64,000 nt of DNA from Desemzia sp045528445 (GCF_045528445.1 NZ_JBGQQU010000008.1:18833-82832), one strand, 5' to 3'. Shown: positions 53,398 through 61,782, counted from the first letter of the stretch. Program-made: numbers and translations. The notes: generated by a model from the letters alone, not told the origin.

Positions 53398-55596
53398 TTA
53401 ATTGTTACTAGATAACATTGTAGTTATAACTAACCCAGCAGCAGAAAAAGCAGCTGGCGCGCCTGCTCCTCCTGAAACAACACTAGCTCCAATAGCGGCT
53501 AATGCAATAAGCACAACAGTTGTGCCTATTGCAACTTTTTCCGTTGTAGTAAGTTGAGGAACTGTATATGGTTCAACCGTTTCCACAGGTACCAGGTTTG
53601 GATTATTAGGATTACTCGTGTTTTTTAAAACTAAAGTAAAAATGATTTTAGGAGCAATGATTACACCACTTAATAAGGTCACTGGCTTTGTAATCTCATA
53701 ATTATATTCCACTTCTAATTTTGAAGATATAGATATATAAGTTGAGATAAAACCAGTGCCACCAATGTTAGATCCAAAACTATATATAAGGCTTCCAGTA
53801 TCCAGATCCAACTCTAAATCATTAGCAATAGATTCACCAGAAGCTATTGCATTTAATAGTGACGTCGTCATCATAGGTGTACCATCACTTGATATGGCAA
53901 TCGTATTCATTGGATTTCCTTCTCCAAATTCAATCTCTCTAGATGCTTTATACTCCAATCTATAGTATAGATTGTCATTGATTACATGAGTTTTACCATC
54001 CAATTCTACGCTATAGTTAAATATCTCGCTGAATGGAAAAATCCCTTTAACTGTACTCTTTAAGGCTTGTTCAATGATATATTCGTCTGTTCTAATCACT
54101 TTGCTAGCACCATTGTCTCTTCCAGACTTGATATTATTATCCATTTCAATTTGTCCATCTCCACTACCCAACGTAATCGTAGAGATTTGATCAAATGCCC
54201 AATTACTTGGTAAAGGAAAACCTAAATTACCACTAAACCCAGTAGACATGCCACTCACAAAACTGGTTACTGCATATCCTGCATTTGATACTCGGGAACA
54301 AGCATTACGAGTTCCATAAATCCCTACTTTATAGGAGCCTAATTCTGTAATTTTAGAATAAACCGATTCAAAATGAGGCAATATAGAATTCGTAATTTCA
54401 TCATCAGTTGAATCATAATCTACTGCAAAATAAATGATTGTTCCATCTGAAAAACCATATCCTTTTGCCGCATTGTGAGCAGCAATGGCATCTAAAGTTC
54501 CTTGGTCTTCGTTAAAATAACTAGCAGCTCCACCATACGTTTGGTAAATAGGAAATACTGTTAAACCAGCGTTAAAAATCGTTTCTAGTTCGCCAGGTTG
54601 AATTTTTTTATTCAAAGTCGTCCCTTCAACATTGGTTAGATAACGCCCAACCGTTTCATAACCAGCGTTTACAAGGGTTTGTGCTCTTGCTGGAGTTACT
54701 TCCATTACACAGTCTAAAGCCGTTCCTTTCCTACTTGGATCCCCGGTACTCACCAGTAAAGAAGACCAGGTCTGTATACCTACAATTCCATTATTCTGTA
54801 AGGCTGAAAAAGTTTGAAAAGCAACAACTTTCTCTTTAGTACCAGGCCCAAAAGAACCATCAAAATCAACTTCAAAGTTATTGAAACACAGAGCTGCCTG
54901 TAATAAATGAACGAATTGAGTGGTTCCATCACGATTACCATTTTGTAAAGTTGGTAATTTTGCTTTTGTAGTAGGTCCAAAATTCCCATTCGCTACATCA
55001 TCAGATAAACCTTCTTCATATTGCAGAGCATAGATCAACGCTTTTTGAGTTCCTCTTTGATAAATTCCATCAGTTGGTTGTAAATAGAAATCTCTTCTAT
55101 TTTGATAACGATTGTTTAACCATTGTTGAATCGTACGAACTTTTGTAGTCCCACTACCAATTCGAATATAGGCGTCCATTGTTAACAATGCTTTAAATAT
55201 TTTTGGTGTTACTGTTCCATCAGTTCCAGATAACCCCATATCTGTTTTCATTTCCAAAACGGCAGCTGCAGTTCCTAGGCCGTAGGTTCCTGTAATCCCG
55301 CCTGGACCATAACCTTTACTATAAAGAGCGCTTTGAATAATTTTTACAATATTCGAGTTGCTATCGTTTTGTCCTTGGCCAATAGTCCCGTATTGTTGTG
55401 TGAACTCGGCTAAGGTTGTTTCCCCAAAGCTGTTAGAAGTTGCCGTAATCCCTAATTCTATTTGAAGTGCTCGAGTAAGTGCGTACATCGTAGACCAACC
55501 GGTATTTCCATTCGCAGTAATTTCTTGATAACCTGGATGTTCTCCATATTCTCCATTTACCCACTCTTGAGCTTTTTTTACCATTTCATCAGCCAT
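53398..55596 (-). CDS. DUF1906 glycoside-hydrolase-like protein with peptidoglycan-binding repeats
   Basis: A 732-residue protein with no signal peptide. Residues 1-290 contain repeated peptidoglycan-binding-like units, recognisable by GxTG...YGLGT...AVLEMKTD, DGIYQRGTQKALIYALQ, GNFGPTTKAKL and DGSFGPGTKEKVVAFQ. Residues 290-490 are an Rv2525c-like DUF1906 barrel (KGTALDCVMEVTPARA, VGRYLTN, IIYFAVDYD, YKVGIYGTRNAC, WAFDQIS). Residues 500-680 are strand-rich and unknown. The last 40 residues hold one or two Ala/Gly-rich hydrophobic helices. AGAAGGA precedes the ATG. It is the third gene of the cassette yvrJ-glucosaminidase-DUF1906. A cell-wall target is likely; enzymatic activity is unproven. 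Confidence 0.82.
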   Translation of the reverse strand: MADEMVKKAQEWVNGEYGEHPGYQEITANGNTGWSTMYALTRALQIELGITATSNSFGETTLAEFTQQYGTIGQGQNDSNSNIVKIIQSALYSKGYGPGGITGTYGLGTAAAVLEMKTDMGLSGTDGTVTPKIFKALLTMDAYIRIGSGTTKVRTIQQWLNNRYQNRRDFYLQPTDGIYQRGTQKALIYALQYEEGLSDDVANGNFGPTTKAKLPTLQNGNRDGTTQFVHLLQAALCFNNFEVDFDGSFGPGTKEKVVAFQTFSALQNNGIVGIQTWSSLLVSTGDPSRKGTALDCVMEVTPARAQTLVNAGYETVGRYLTNVEGTTLNKKIQPGELETIFNAGLTVFPIYQTYGGAASYFNEDQGTLDAIAAHNAAKGYGFSDGTIIYFAVDYDSTDDEITNSILPHFESVYSKITELGSYKVGIYGTRNACSRVSNAGYAVTSFVSGMSTGFSGNLGFPLPSNWAFDQISTITLGSGDGQIEMDNNIKSGRDNGASKVIRTDEYIIEQALKSTVKGIFPFSEIFNYSVELDGKTHVINDNLYYRLEYKASREIEFGEGNPMNTIAISSDGTPMMTTSLLNAIASGESIANDLELDLDTGSLIYSFGSNIGGTGFISTYISISSKLEVEYNYEITKPVTLLSGVIIAPKIIFTLVLKNTSNPNNPNLVPVETVEPYTVPQLTTTEKVAIGTTVVLIALAAIGASVVSGGAGAPAAFSAAGLVITTMLSSNN

Positions 55597-55639
55597 TTTC
55601 TATTCCTTCTTTCTACTTATTTTTATATTGCTTTCGTTT

Positions 55640-56446
55640 TTAAGAGTTAATTTTAAGCGTTTGTCCGACTTTAATATGATTCACATTCGAAATATAGTTC
55701 TCTGTTGCTAATTTTTGGATAGACGTATCGAATTGTTGAGCAATGGAAGATAAGGTATCTCCTGGTTTTACGACATAGTGCTCTTCTTTCGACTGCATAT
55801 GAGAACTAACAGGGATAATCAGTTGTTGATCTGGATAAATAAGATTTGGATTATCCAATTGATTTGCCGTAGCGATTGACTGGACGGAGACAGCATATTG
55901 TTCGGCTATTTCGGATAGCGATTCGCCTTTTGTTACTTTATGCATGGTCGTTTTGTTCGGCTTCTCAAACGAAGTTTGAGTAAGGACTTCTCGGTCCCAT
56001 TTTTGCAACTCATTTTGTTCAATTATCTGAATGAGTTTGCTTGCATATTGGGGATCCGTAGCATAACCAGCGGTTTGAATGGCTCTCGCTTGTTTCTTAT
56101 AGTCTCTCAACCCAATCACGTCAGCATAGCGTTGATTTTCATTAAAAAACTTTCCATGATCTTTCAATGATTCTTCATAAGAAGGATATTTCCTAAAATA
56201 ATCCGTAACGGTAAATAGATTGCCATTTTTGTCATATTCTTTTGTCGAATAGGCTTTCTTTTCACCCTTCCAGCTCTTATCTGCCTTAATACCAAACAAA
56301 TTGCGGCATTCCTGTGCTAATTTGGACTTTCCCCAATTGCTTTCCAGAATAGCTTGAGCGGAAGTGATTGAAGGTAAGATATCATAGTCATCGAATGTAG
56401 CCATCGCTCCTGAGTGAAGATTATTTAAAAAATTAACTTTTGCCAT
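55640..56446 (-). CDS. glucosaminidase (GH73) with two LysM domains, endolysin-like
   Basis: A 268-residue cell-wall hydrolase. Residues 5-150 are a mannosyl-glycoprotein endo-beta-N-acetylglucosaminidase-type domain; the putative catalytic Glu35 is in SAQAILESNWGKSKLA, and NLFGIKADKSWKG, YRKYPSYEESLKDHGKFF and AGYATDPQYASKLI are typical. Two LysM repeats follow near residues 168-212 (HKVTKGESLSEIAEQY) and 223-267 (YVVKPGDTLSSIAQQF). There is no signal peptide, as in phage endolysins that need a holin. The upstream yvrJ gene could provide that function. Confidence 0.88.
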   Translation of the reverse strand: MAKVNFLNNLHSGAMATFDDYDILPSITSAQAILESNWGKSKLAQECRNLFGIKADKSWKGEKKAYSTKEYDKNGNLFTVTDYFRKYPSYEESLKDHGKFFNENQRYADVIGLRDYKKQARAIQTAGYATDPQYASKLIQIIEQNELQKWDREVLTQTSFEKPNKTTMHKVTKGESLSEIAEQYAVSVQSIATANQLDNPNLIYPDQQLIIPVSSHMQSKEEHYVVKPGDTLSSIAQQFDTSIQKLATENYISNVNHIKVGQTLKINS

Positions 56447-56463
56447 ACTGTATCACCTCCTCT

Positions 56464-56604
56464 CTATTTTTCCCGAAGCAGCTCTTTTAATTCTTCTAAA
56501 GAGTCCATCATTTTATTGATTATTTTTTCTAATCGAACCAATAAATAAATGGTGATAAAAACAGGAAATCCAATAGTCGAAATAAAGTTTCCCCATTCTT
56601 CCAT
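56464..56604 (-). CDS. YvrJ-family small membrane protein
   Basis: A 46-residue ORF: MEEWGNFISTIGFPVF, then ITIYLLVRLEKII and a charged helix ending in KELLREK. One membrane helix at residues 7-24 followed by an amphipathic helix is the YvrJ pattern, a family common beside phage and phage-like lysis genes. AAGGAG lies eight bases before the ATG. It is the first gene of the lytic cassette, 17 bases before the glucosaminidase gene. A holin-like role is suggested by size and place only. Confidence 0.75.
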   Translation of the reverse strand: MEEWGNFISTIGFPVFITIYLLVRLEKIINKMMDSLEELKELLREK

Positions 56605-56625
56605 AACAATATCTCCTTTCTTATA

Positions 56626-56641
56626 TTACACATAAAGAGTA
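56626..56641 (-). promoter_or_regulatory. operator copy 1 (TTACACATAAAGAGTA)
   Basis: A 16-base sequence repeated in perfect inverted form at 56750-56765. This copy lies immediately upstream of the yvrJ ribosome binding site, where it could control the cassette. Confidence 0.5.
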
Positions 56642-56749
56642 GTTGTATAGTAAAAAAATATTTATTTTGATAGAACGATTTTCTTTTGAGAATATTTTAC
56701 AGCAATCTTTTGCCGTTTTAATCTGCTTTTTTAGAGATAAATCATTTTG

Positions 56750-56771
56750 TACTCTTTATGTGTAATTACAC
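56750..56771 (+). promoter_or_regulatory. operator copy 2 with GTGTAATTACAC palindrome
   Basis: TACTCTTTATGTGTAA (56750-56765) is the exact reverse complement of copy 1 and merges into the 12-base palindrome GTGTAATTACAC (56760-56771). A related TTGTGTAATTTT occurs near 56814. These are good candidate sites for the adjacent HTH repressor. Confidence 0.5.
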
Positions 56772-56828
56772 TTTACTACTCATTTTGAAGATATTCAATG
56801 ATTTTTACTCAATATTGTGTAATTTTAT

Positions 56829-56856
56829 TTGTTTTTTGTTTCAATACGTGTACAAT
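56829..56856 (+). promoter_or_regulatory. promoter of the HTH-ImmA operon
   Basis: TTGTTT (56829-56834), 16 bases, TACAAT (56851-56856); the HTH gene starts 31 bases on, with AACAGAGGTG as ribosome binding site. Confidence 0.55.
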
Positions 56857-56886
56857 AAAGATAGAAAATACTAACAGAGGTGCACT

Positions 56887-57246
56887 ATGGATACTCATAA
56901 GTTAAAAGAACTCCGCAAATCCAAACGGTTGACGCAAGGAGAAATGGCTGAAATACTCGAAATCGCTCGAACAACTTACGCCAATTATGAACAAGGAACA
57001 AGAGAACCAGATAATAAAATACTCAATAAATTAGCCGATTATTTCCAAGTTTCTACCGATTACCTTTTAGGGCGAGATGTTCCAAAATGGGCCACACCAG
57101 AAGATCTCATTGACTTAGAAGAAATCCTAAACAACAATGTCCATATGGCTTATGGGGGAGAAGATTTAACTGAAGAAGACAAGCAACGCGTACAAGACGT
57201 TTTAAAAGCGGTCTTTTGGGATAGGCTTAAAAAGAGAAGGGATTAA
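56887..57246 (+). CDS. Xre/Cro-type HTH repressor (ImmR-like)
   Basis: A 119-residue protein with an N-terminal Cro/C1 helix-turn-helix (residues 5-62: LKELRKSKRLTQGEMAEILEIARTTYANYEQGTREPDNKILNKLADYFQVSTDYLLGR) and an acidic C-terminal part of about 55 residues. It is directly followed, with no spacer, by an ImmA/IrrE metallopeptidase gene. In ICEBs1 and many prophages such a pair is a repressor with a protease that destroys it on DNA damage. It is divergent from the lytic cassette, with matching operator-like repeats in between, so it probably represses that cassette. Confidence 0.85.
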   Translation: MDTHKLKELRKSKRLTQGEMAEILEIARTTYANYEQGTREPDNKILNKLADYFQVSTDYLLGRDVPKWATPEDLIDLEEILNNNVHMAYGGEDLTEEDKQRVQDVLKAVFWDRLKKRRD

Positions 57247-57678
57247 ATGAGTGAAAACTGGAATAATTTGATTCAACAATTGTATACAGATTATCATACG
57301 TATGATCCGTTTAGTTTAGCGGAAAATAAAGGCATAGACGTCCTGTTTGTTCCTTTTGGAGAAACGCCAAAGGGAGAAACCGTTCGGTTTAAAGAGGAAA
57401 CACTGGTATTGCTCAATGAAAATTTAATTGACGCAAACGAACGTTACTTTGTATTAGCTCATGAATTATATCATGCTCTTGAACATGAAAACCTTAGTGC
57501 TTACTACACGACGCAAAGAAATGGAAAAGGAACGCTTGAAAGAGAAGCCAGTATTTTTGCAGGGAATTTAATGCTTGAATTGTATAAAGAAGATTATGGC
57601 TATCCACCAGAAACGTTTCAACATCTTCAAAACCTTTATGGTGTTTCTGAAGAAGTAGAATTTTATTTAACAAAGTAG
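57247..57678 (+). CDS. ImmA/IrrE family metallopeptidase
   Basis: A 143-residue zinc peptidase with HELYH in FVLAHELYHALEHE (near residue 76) and the downstream Glu-containing helix REASIFAGNLMLE (near 98), the standard ImmA/IrrE (DUF955) core. Its ATG follows the repressor TAA immediately, so translation is coupled. Expected role: cleavage of the neighbouring repressor to switch on the divergent genes. It differs from phage ImmA only in lacking any integrase or excisionase nearby. Confidence 0.88.
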   Translation: MSENWNNLIQQLYTDYHTYDPFSLAENKGIDVLFVPFGETPKGETVRFKEETLVLLNENLIDANERYFVLAHELYHALEHENLSAYYTTQRNGKGTLEREASIFAGNLMLELYKEDYGYPPETFQHLQNLYGVSEEVEFYLTK

Positions 57679-57787
57679 GTATTTTTTCCCTTTAAAAGAC
57701 ATCAAAAGTTATTAATCTGTGCATAATTGCTGTACAGATTAATAACAAATATATATTTTTACTCAATGAGATCACTGTAATTATTCA

Positions 57788-58464
57788 TTGATTCAGAGAA
57801 ATTTTTTTTATACATCCACACAGGAATATTGGAATTATGTTCTTGTTTGCTTAGACCATCACTCAGCAGGAATAGAAGACAAAACTGTATCTTTACCTGC
57901 GTTAGTTAGAAAATTTTATGAAATTGAGAACCATAAACAAGTGCTTGAAAGAATGGCTGATTATTTAATCAATGGAGATTCACTCTCTATAACGATCGTT
58001 ACAGAGAGTCATGCTTATTTGTGGATCGCTAGCATGCAGTACGATAAAGGACTGTTTAAAAAAGTGGAAATATGATTACAGTGTCGAATTTCAAACTGAT
58101 TATCCAGCTGAAATACCTTTACTGGTATCTTAGCTAGTGAATAACCTGCAGTATCGGTTAGATAACGCTAAGACGAGCGATGACAAGTTATTAGCGGTTT
58201 TGGATACACATATCCAATTTGAACAAATCCATTCGTTCTCCGACGGAAATGGGCGAACAGGGCGGATGATAATGATGTATTCGTTGTTATAAGAAGGATT
58301 ACCGCCACTTATTATAGAAAAAGAAACCAAGGGCAATATGTCGAATTTTTGGCCAACCAAGACGTAGAAAGCTTCTCTCAATTTGCAAAAGAGAGACTAG
58401 AAAAAGAGCAAAAACGAATGCAAGCCTTTCATAATATAGGTAAAAAACAGATACAGTATGACTA
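57788..58464 (+). pseudogene. Fic-family protein remnant (copy B)
   Basis: This copy is longer and better kept than that at 52089. It begins MIQRNFFYTSTQEYWNYVL, keeps VLERMADYLINGDSLSITIVTESHAYLW, is broken at about 58075, and then keeps an intact Fic motif, HSFSDGNGRTGR (near 58230), followed by an in-frame TAA in what should be LLQEGLPPLIIEK, and VESFSQFAKERLEKEQKRMQAF to the end. Several stops and frame changes rule out a full-length product. Fic enzymes transfer AMP or other groups to target proteins; this one cannot. Confidence 0.82.
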
Positions 58465-58498
58465 AAATATTTACACAACAGTACGAGGAGGTTTAGTT

Positions 58499-59040
58499 AT
58501 GGAAGAAGAAAAAAAGGAATAGTGTTTACAGGTAGTTTGAAATTGGATGATCTTCATAAATCTAATCGTTATCAATTGCGAATCCGGCGCAAAAAATCAT
58601 TAATATATAGTGCTCTTATAGTAGTTATTGCGTCTTATATTCTCTATAATGCAATCGACAATTTATCTTATGCATCACCATTTGTCATTCTTTTATTAAC
58701 AGTGGGTACAGTAGGATTAGGATTAATATTAGGTATAATCGGCAGTAGAATTTTAATAAAAAAAAGAACAGAGTCAATGTACAGTTTAAACCCTACTCTA
58801 AGTAATAAGACAACGTATATTGCAAATAATATCGGTCTAAAAATTGAAATGATAAATGAATTGGACCGATTTTATGAATGGAAGGACATGCTTAAATCGT
58901 ATGAGTTTAGCGATATGTTTCTTATATACATAAATTCTCAGGCCTTACTCTTTATTCCAACATCCTTTTTTAAAACACAAGAAGATGTTAGTGATTTCAG
59001 CAAACTTCTCTCACGAAAAACTAAAAACTTCATACTTTAA
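58499..59040 (+). pseudogene. YcxB-like membrane protein (copy B), frame-shifted at an A tract
   Basis: AGGAGG and an ATG at 58499 start MEEEKKE then stop; one more A in the seven-A run (58509-58515) would join this to the long frame IVFTGSLKLDDLHK... which continues to 59040. The long frame alone opens with a GTG at 58522 lacking a good ribosome binding site. The protein has two membrane helices and a YcxB-like C-terminal part (YEWKDMLKSYEFSDMFLIYINSQALLFIPTSFF). It could be broken, a sequencing error, or switched on by slippage. Confidence 0.6.
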
Positions 59041-59045
59041 TTTTC

Positions 59046-59252
59046 TTGAATAAAAAAAGTCTCTTCCAACCTAATCTTAACAAGCGAATATTACGAGATC
59101 CCATAGACGAGCGTCCAGAAATCATTGGAATTCACAAAACATTCGGCCTTTGGAAAGTCGATACTGTTATAAGAAACAAGTTGAAATCAAATGCCGTTTT
59201 ACTGACGTTAGCCGAAAGGAAAACGCATTTTGAAGTCATCTTAAATCTTTGA
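59046..59252 (+). mobile_element. IS30-family transposase fragment
   Basis: About 65 codons match the middle of IS30-type transposases: RPEIIGIHKTFGLWKVDTV corresponds to the family's ERPxxVxxRxxxGHWExDTV, then LLTLAERKTHFEVI. The start and the DDE-domain rest are missing and no terminal repeats were seen, so it is a dead scrap. Confidence 0.7.
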
Positions 59253-59333
59253 CTGGAATTTACAATTTTGCAATAAAAAGGTATAGTTAATAATGGTTTG
59301 AAATTAGCTTACCTTATTAGAGGAGAGATTATA

Positions 59334-60524
59334 TTGGAAAGAGTAGTTGGAACAGTAGTAAGAGGACTTCGTGGCCCGATCATCAATCAAGGAGACAACA
59401 TTGAGCAAATTGTAGTAGATACAGTTTTAAATGCATCAAAAGTTGAAGGTTTTTCAATTGATGACCGCGATATTGTAACTGTAACTGAGTCTATTGTAGC
59501 TCGTGCCCAAGGAAATTACGCAACGATCGATGACATCGCAACGGATGTAAAATCAAAATTTGCAGATGACGCAATCGGAGTTATTTTCCCTATCCTTAGT
59601 CGTAACCGCTTTGCAAATAATTTGCAAGGAATTGCCCGTGGAGCAAAAAAAGTGGTTCTAATGTTGAGCTACCCATCTGATGAAGTGGGAAATCACTTGG
59701 TAAACATTGATGAATTAGATACTCAAGGTATCAACCCATGGAAAGATATTTTAACTGAAGCTCAATTCCGTCAATACTTCGGTCATGTCAATCATCCATT
59801 TACTGGCGTAGACTATATCGAATATTACAAAGGTTTAGTCGAAGCAGAAGGCGCTGAATGCGAAGTTATTTTTTCAAACAATCCAAAAACCATATTGAAT
59901 TACACTAAGAGTGTATTAACTTGTGATATTCATTCTCGTGTTAGAACAAAACGTATCTTAAAAGACAATGGCGCTGTAAAAGTATACGGTCTTGATGATA
60001 TCCTTAGTGAGTCGATCAACGGTAGCGGCTTTAATGAAGCTTACGGTTTATTAGGCTCAAATAAAGCGACTGAAGAAAGTGTCAAACTATTTCCAAATAA
60101 CTGTCAACCAATCGTTGATTCTATCCAAGCAAAAATCAAAGAATTGACTGGCAAAACTGTTGAAGTAATGGTTTATGGTGACGGTGCGTTCAAAGATCCC
60201 GTAGGAAAAATTTGGGAATTGGCTGATCCAGTTGTATCTCCTGGTTTTACTGAAGGCCTTAAAGGAACACCTAACGAAGTCAAATTAAAATATTTAGCTG
60301 ACAACAACTTCTCTGATCTTCGTGGAGACGATTTGAAACAAGCTATTTCTGAATACATCACCAATAAAGACGAAGACTTGGTGGGTGCTATGGAAGCACA
60401 AGGAACAACTCCTCGTCGACTAACAGATTTAATCGGTTCATTATCTGATTTAACTTCTGGTAGTGGAGACAAAGGAACACCAATGATCTACATCCAAGGT
60501 TACTTCGATAACTATACAAAATAA
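59334..60524 (+). CDS. CofE-like (coenzyme F420-0:L-glutamate ligase family) protein
   Basis: A 396-residue protein whose N-terminal 240 residues fit the F420-0:gamma-glutamyl ligase fold (VVRGLRGPIINQGDNIEQIVVDT, DRDIVTVTESIVARAQGNY, IFPILSRNRF) and whose remainder contains VMVYGDGAFKDPVGKIWELADPVVSPGFTEGL. CofE adds glutamates to F420 precursors, but Lactobacillales are not known to make F420 and no other cof/fbi gene is in the window, so the true substrate is open. The start is TTG at 59334 with GAGGAGAG upstream. It stands alone with its own terminator, just after the accessory island, with ordinary chromosomal codon use. Confidence 0.78.
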   Translation: MERVVGTVVRGLRGPIINQGDNIEQIVVDTVLNASKVEGFSIDDRDIVTVTESIVARAQGNYATIDDIATDVKSKFADDAIGVIFPILSRNRFANNLQGIARGAKKVVLMLSYPSDEVGNHLVNIDELDTQGINPWKDILTEAQFRQYFGHVNHPFTGVDYIEYYKGLVEAEGAECEVIFSNNPKTILNYTKSVLTCDIHSRVRTKRILKDNGAVKVYGLDDILSESINGSGFNEAYGLLGSNKATEESVKLFPNNCQPIVDSIQAKIKELTGKTVEVMVYGDGAFKDPVGKIWELADPVVSPGFTEGLKGTPNEVKLKYLADNNFSDLRGDDLKQAISEYITNKDEDLVGAMEAQGTTPRRLTDLIGSLSDLTSGSGDKGTPMIYIQGYFDNYTK

Positions 60525-60566
60525 TATATGTTGATAGTAAACGATGCTGGGATAAAACCTAGCCAA

Positions 60567-60613
60567 TAAAAGCACCCTGAAAAGTCAAGTTGGCTTTTCA
60601 GGGTGCTTTTTTA
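60567..60613. terminator. terminator after the CofE-like gene
   Basis: AAAGCACCCTGAAAAG and CTTTTCAGGGTGCTTT are perfect complements, followed by T. Confidence 0.88.
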
Positions 60614-60626
60614 GATCTCTTCATCT

Positions 60627-60646
60627 TCTAACGTTGGTAAAGAAAT
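60627..60646 (+). repeat. left-end scrap of the 200-bp element
   Basis: TAACGTTGGTAAAGAAATTA matches the first 19 or so bases of the elements at 6233-6430 and 35197-35410 and is cut off at the 3' end of the DUF2798 gene. Confidence 0.5.
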
Positions 60647-61146
60647 TAAGTGTTATCTTTTGCAGTCAAGTTGCTTTCTTGACGTAAATGTATTTTTTTC
60701 ATAGCCAAACGAGCAGGTGGCTGAGCAATTAATAACTCACAGAATAAAGCAATACAAAAGTTTCTAGGCCAATGAGATAATGCGGCAAAAGAAGCTAAGC
60801 TAATTCCATTTCCAAGCATATCTCCAATTATCGTCATTGTGAATGACATACCGATAACAGTGAAAAAGACCGTAAATAATATTTTTGCATTAAACCCATC
60901 ATTAGCATCAGAAAAACGATGAACCATTTTTTCTGCAATACGTCCCACGATAAAATTTTCCATTAACATTGCGATGATAAAAGCAATCGGGAAGGACTTA
61001 AGAATAATTAGTGCAACTTGTGCATTAAATGTCTCGAAATTTAAGCTGATATTTACTGCACTCATAATTAGTGCTGATATCGCACAAATAATAGCACCGT
61101 ACAATATTCCTTCTTTGGCATTTCTTGGCAATCTGTTTTCTTTCAA
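60646..61146 (-). CDS. DUF2798 membrane protein
   Basis: A 166-residue protein with four hydrophobic helices (near residues 15-32, 45-65, 88-110 and 125-145). The two half-repeats, each with an xxxxFPIAFIIAMLMENFIVG or RNFCIALFCELLIAQPPAR pattern, fit DUF2798, of unknown function. The start ATG at 61146 has a weak upstream site (AAGGAG further off at 61171). Its last codons overlap a scrap of the 200-bp element, which may have supplied or altered the C-terminus. Confidence 0.65.
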   Translation of the reverse strand: MKENRLPRNAKEGILYGAIICAISALIMSAVNISLNFETFNAQVALIILKSFPIAFIIAMLMENFIVGRIAEKMVHRFSDANDGFNAKILFTVFFTVIGMSFTMTIIGDMLGNGISLASFAALSHWPRNFCIALFCELLIAQPPARLAMKKIHLRQESNLTAKDNT

Positions 61147-61423
61147 TTCTTTGATAATAAAAACTCCTTTTTTGTGTCTAAAAATAAGTATACATAAAAG
61201 TAGTCATTTGTGTAAGAAATATTTTCATGAAAATTATATGAAAATAAAAAAACGCATATTTTTATTTCATTTTGCTTCACTTATCAGTGCAACAGTATGT
61301 AGTAGTCATAAGCCAAACAACGGAGTGTTGTTGACCTTAAATAAGTAAACCAATGATTAAAAATGTAGCGAGAATATCGTAGTTTAGTCCAGAAATCCTG
61401 ATTCACTACTTATAGAAAGACAA

Positions 61424-61463
61424 AAAAAGCGTTCACTGCAATTTCGCAATGAACGTTTTTTAA
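61424..61463. terminator. strong hairpin terminator
   Basis: AAAAGCGTTCACTGC(AA) and GCAATGAACGTTTTTT form a long stem with A and T runs on both sides. The remaining part of 61147-61496 holds no gene that I can see. Confidence 0.8.
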
Positions 61464-61496
61464 GTTGCTGAAAATTTTGTCCCAATCTCGTTTAGT

Positions 61497-61782
61497 TGTG
61501 CTCTGATTCTAAACGCTCTGTTTCACTCTCTATTCTAAATGAGTTGCACAGAGCAGACCATACGCCTATAAGCCAATCCCCACAGTCAGGTAAAAAGCAC
61601 CTGTCTGTGGGGATTTTCTTATAGTTGATGGTCTAAACGCTCTGTTTCACTCTCTATTTTAAACGAGTTGCGCGAGGCAGCTTACGCGTTTATAAGGCGA
61701 GGCAATTCTGTTGATAAAAAGCATCAACTGAATTGCCTCGCCTTATATCCGGAAAGCTAAACGCCTCGCTCCACTCTCTCTA
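61497..61782 (-). repeat. 124-bp structured repeat array, locus C (two units and a remnant)
   Basis: On the minus strand, units start at 61782 and 61656 and a remnant at 61532 (spacing 126 and 124). Unit 1 pairs CGAGGC/GCCTCG, GCTT/AAGC and a 17-base-pair apical part (TATAAGGCGAGGCAATT with its complement); unit 2 pairs CAGAGC/GCTCTG, GACC/GGTC and ATCCCCACAG/CTGTGGGGAT. Both keep the apical loop GGTGCTTTTT-like sequence. Unit 1 begins with the opuAC stop codon TAG. Confidence 0.9.

Noticed and set aside
52089..59252. Complete prophage
   Set aside because: There are lysis genes and an HTH-ImmA pair but no integrase, replication, packaging, capsid or tail gene and no visible attachment repeats.
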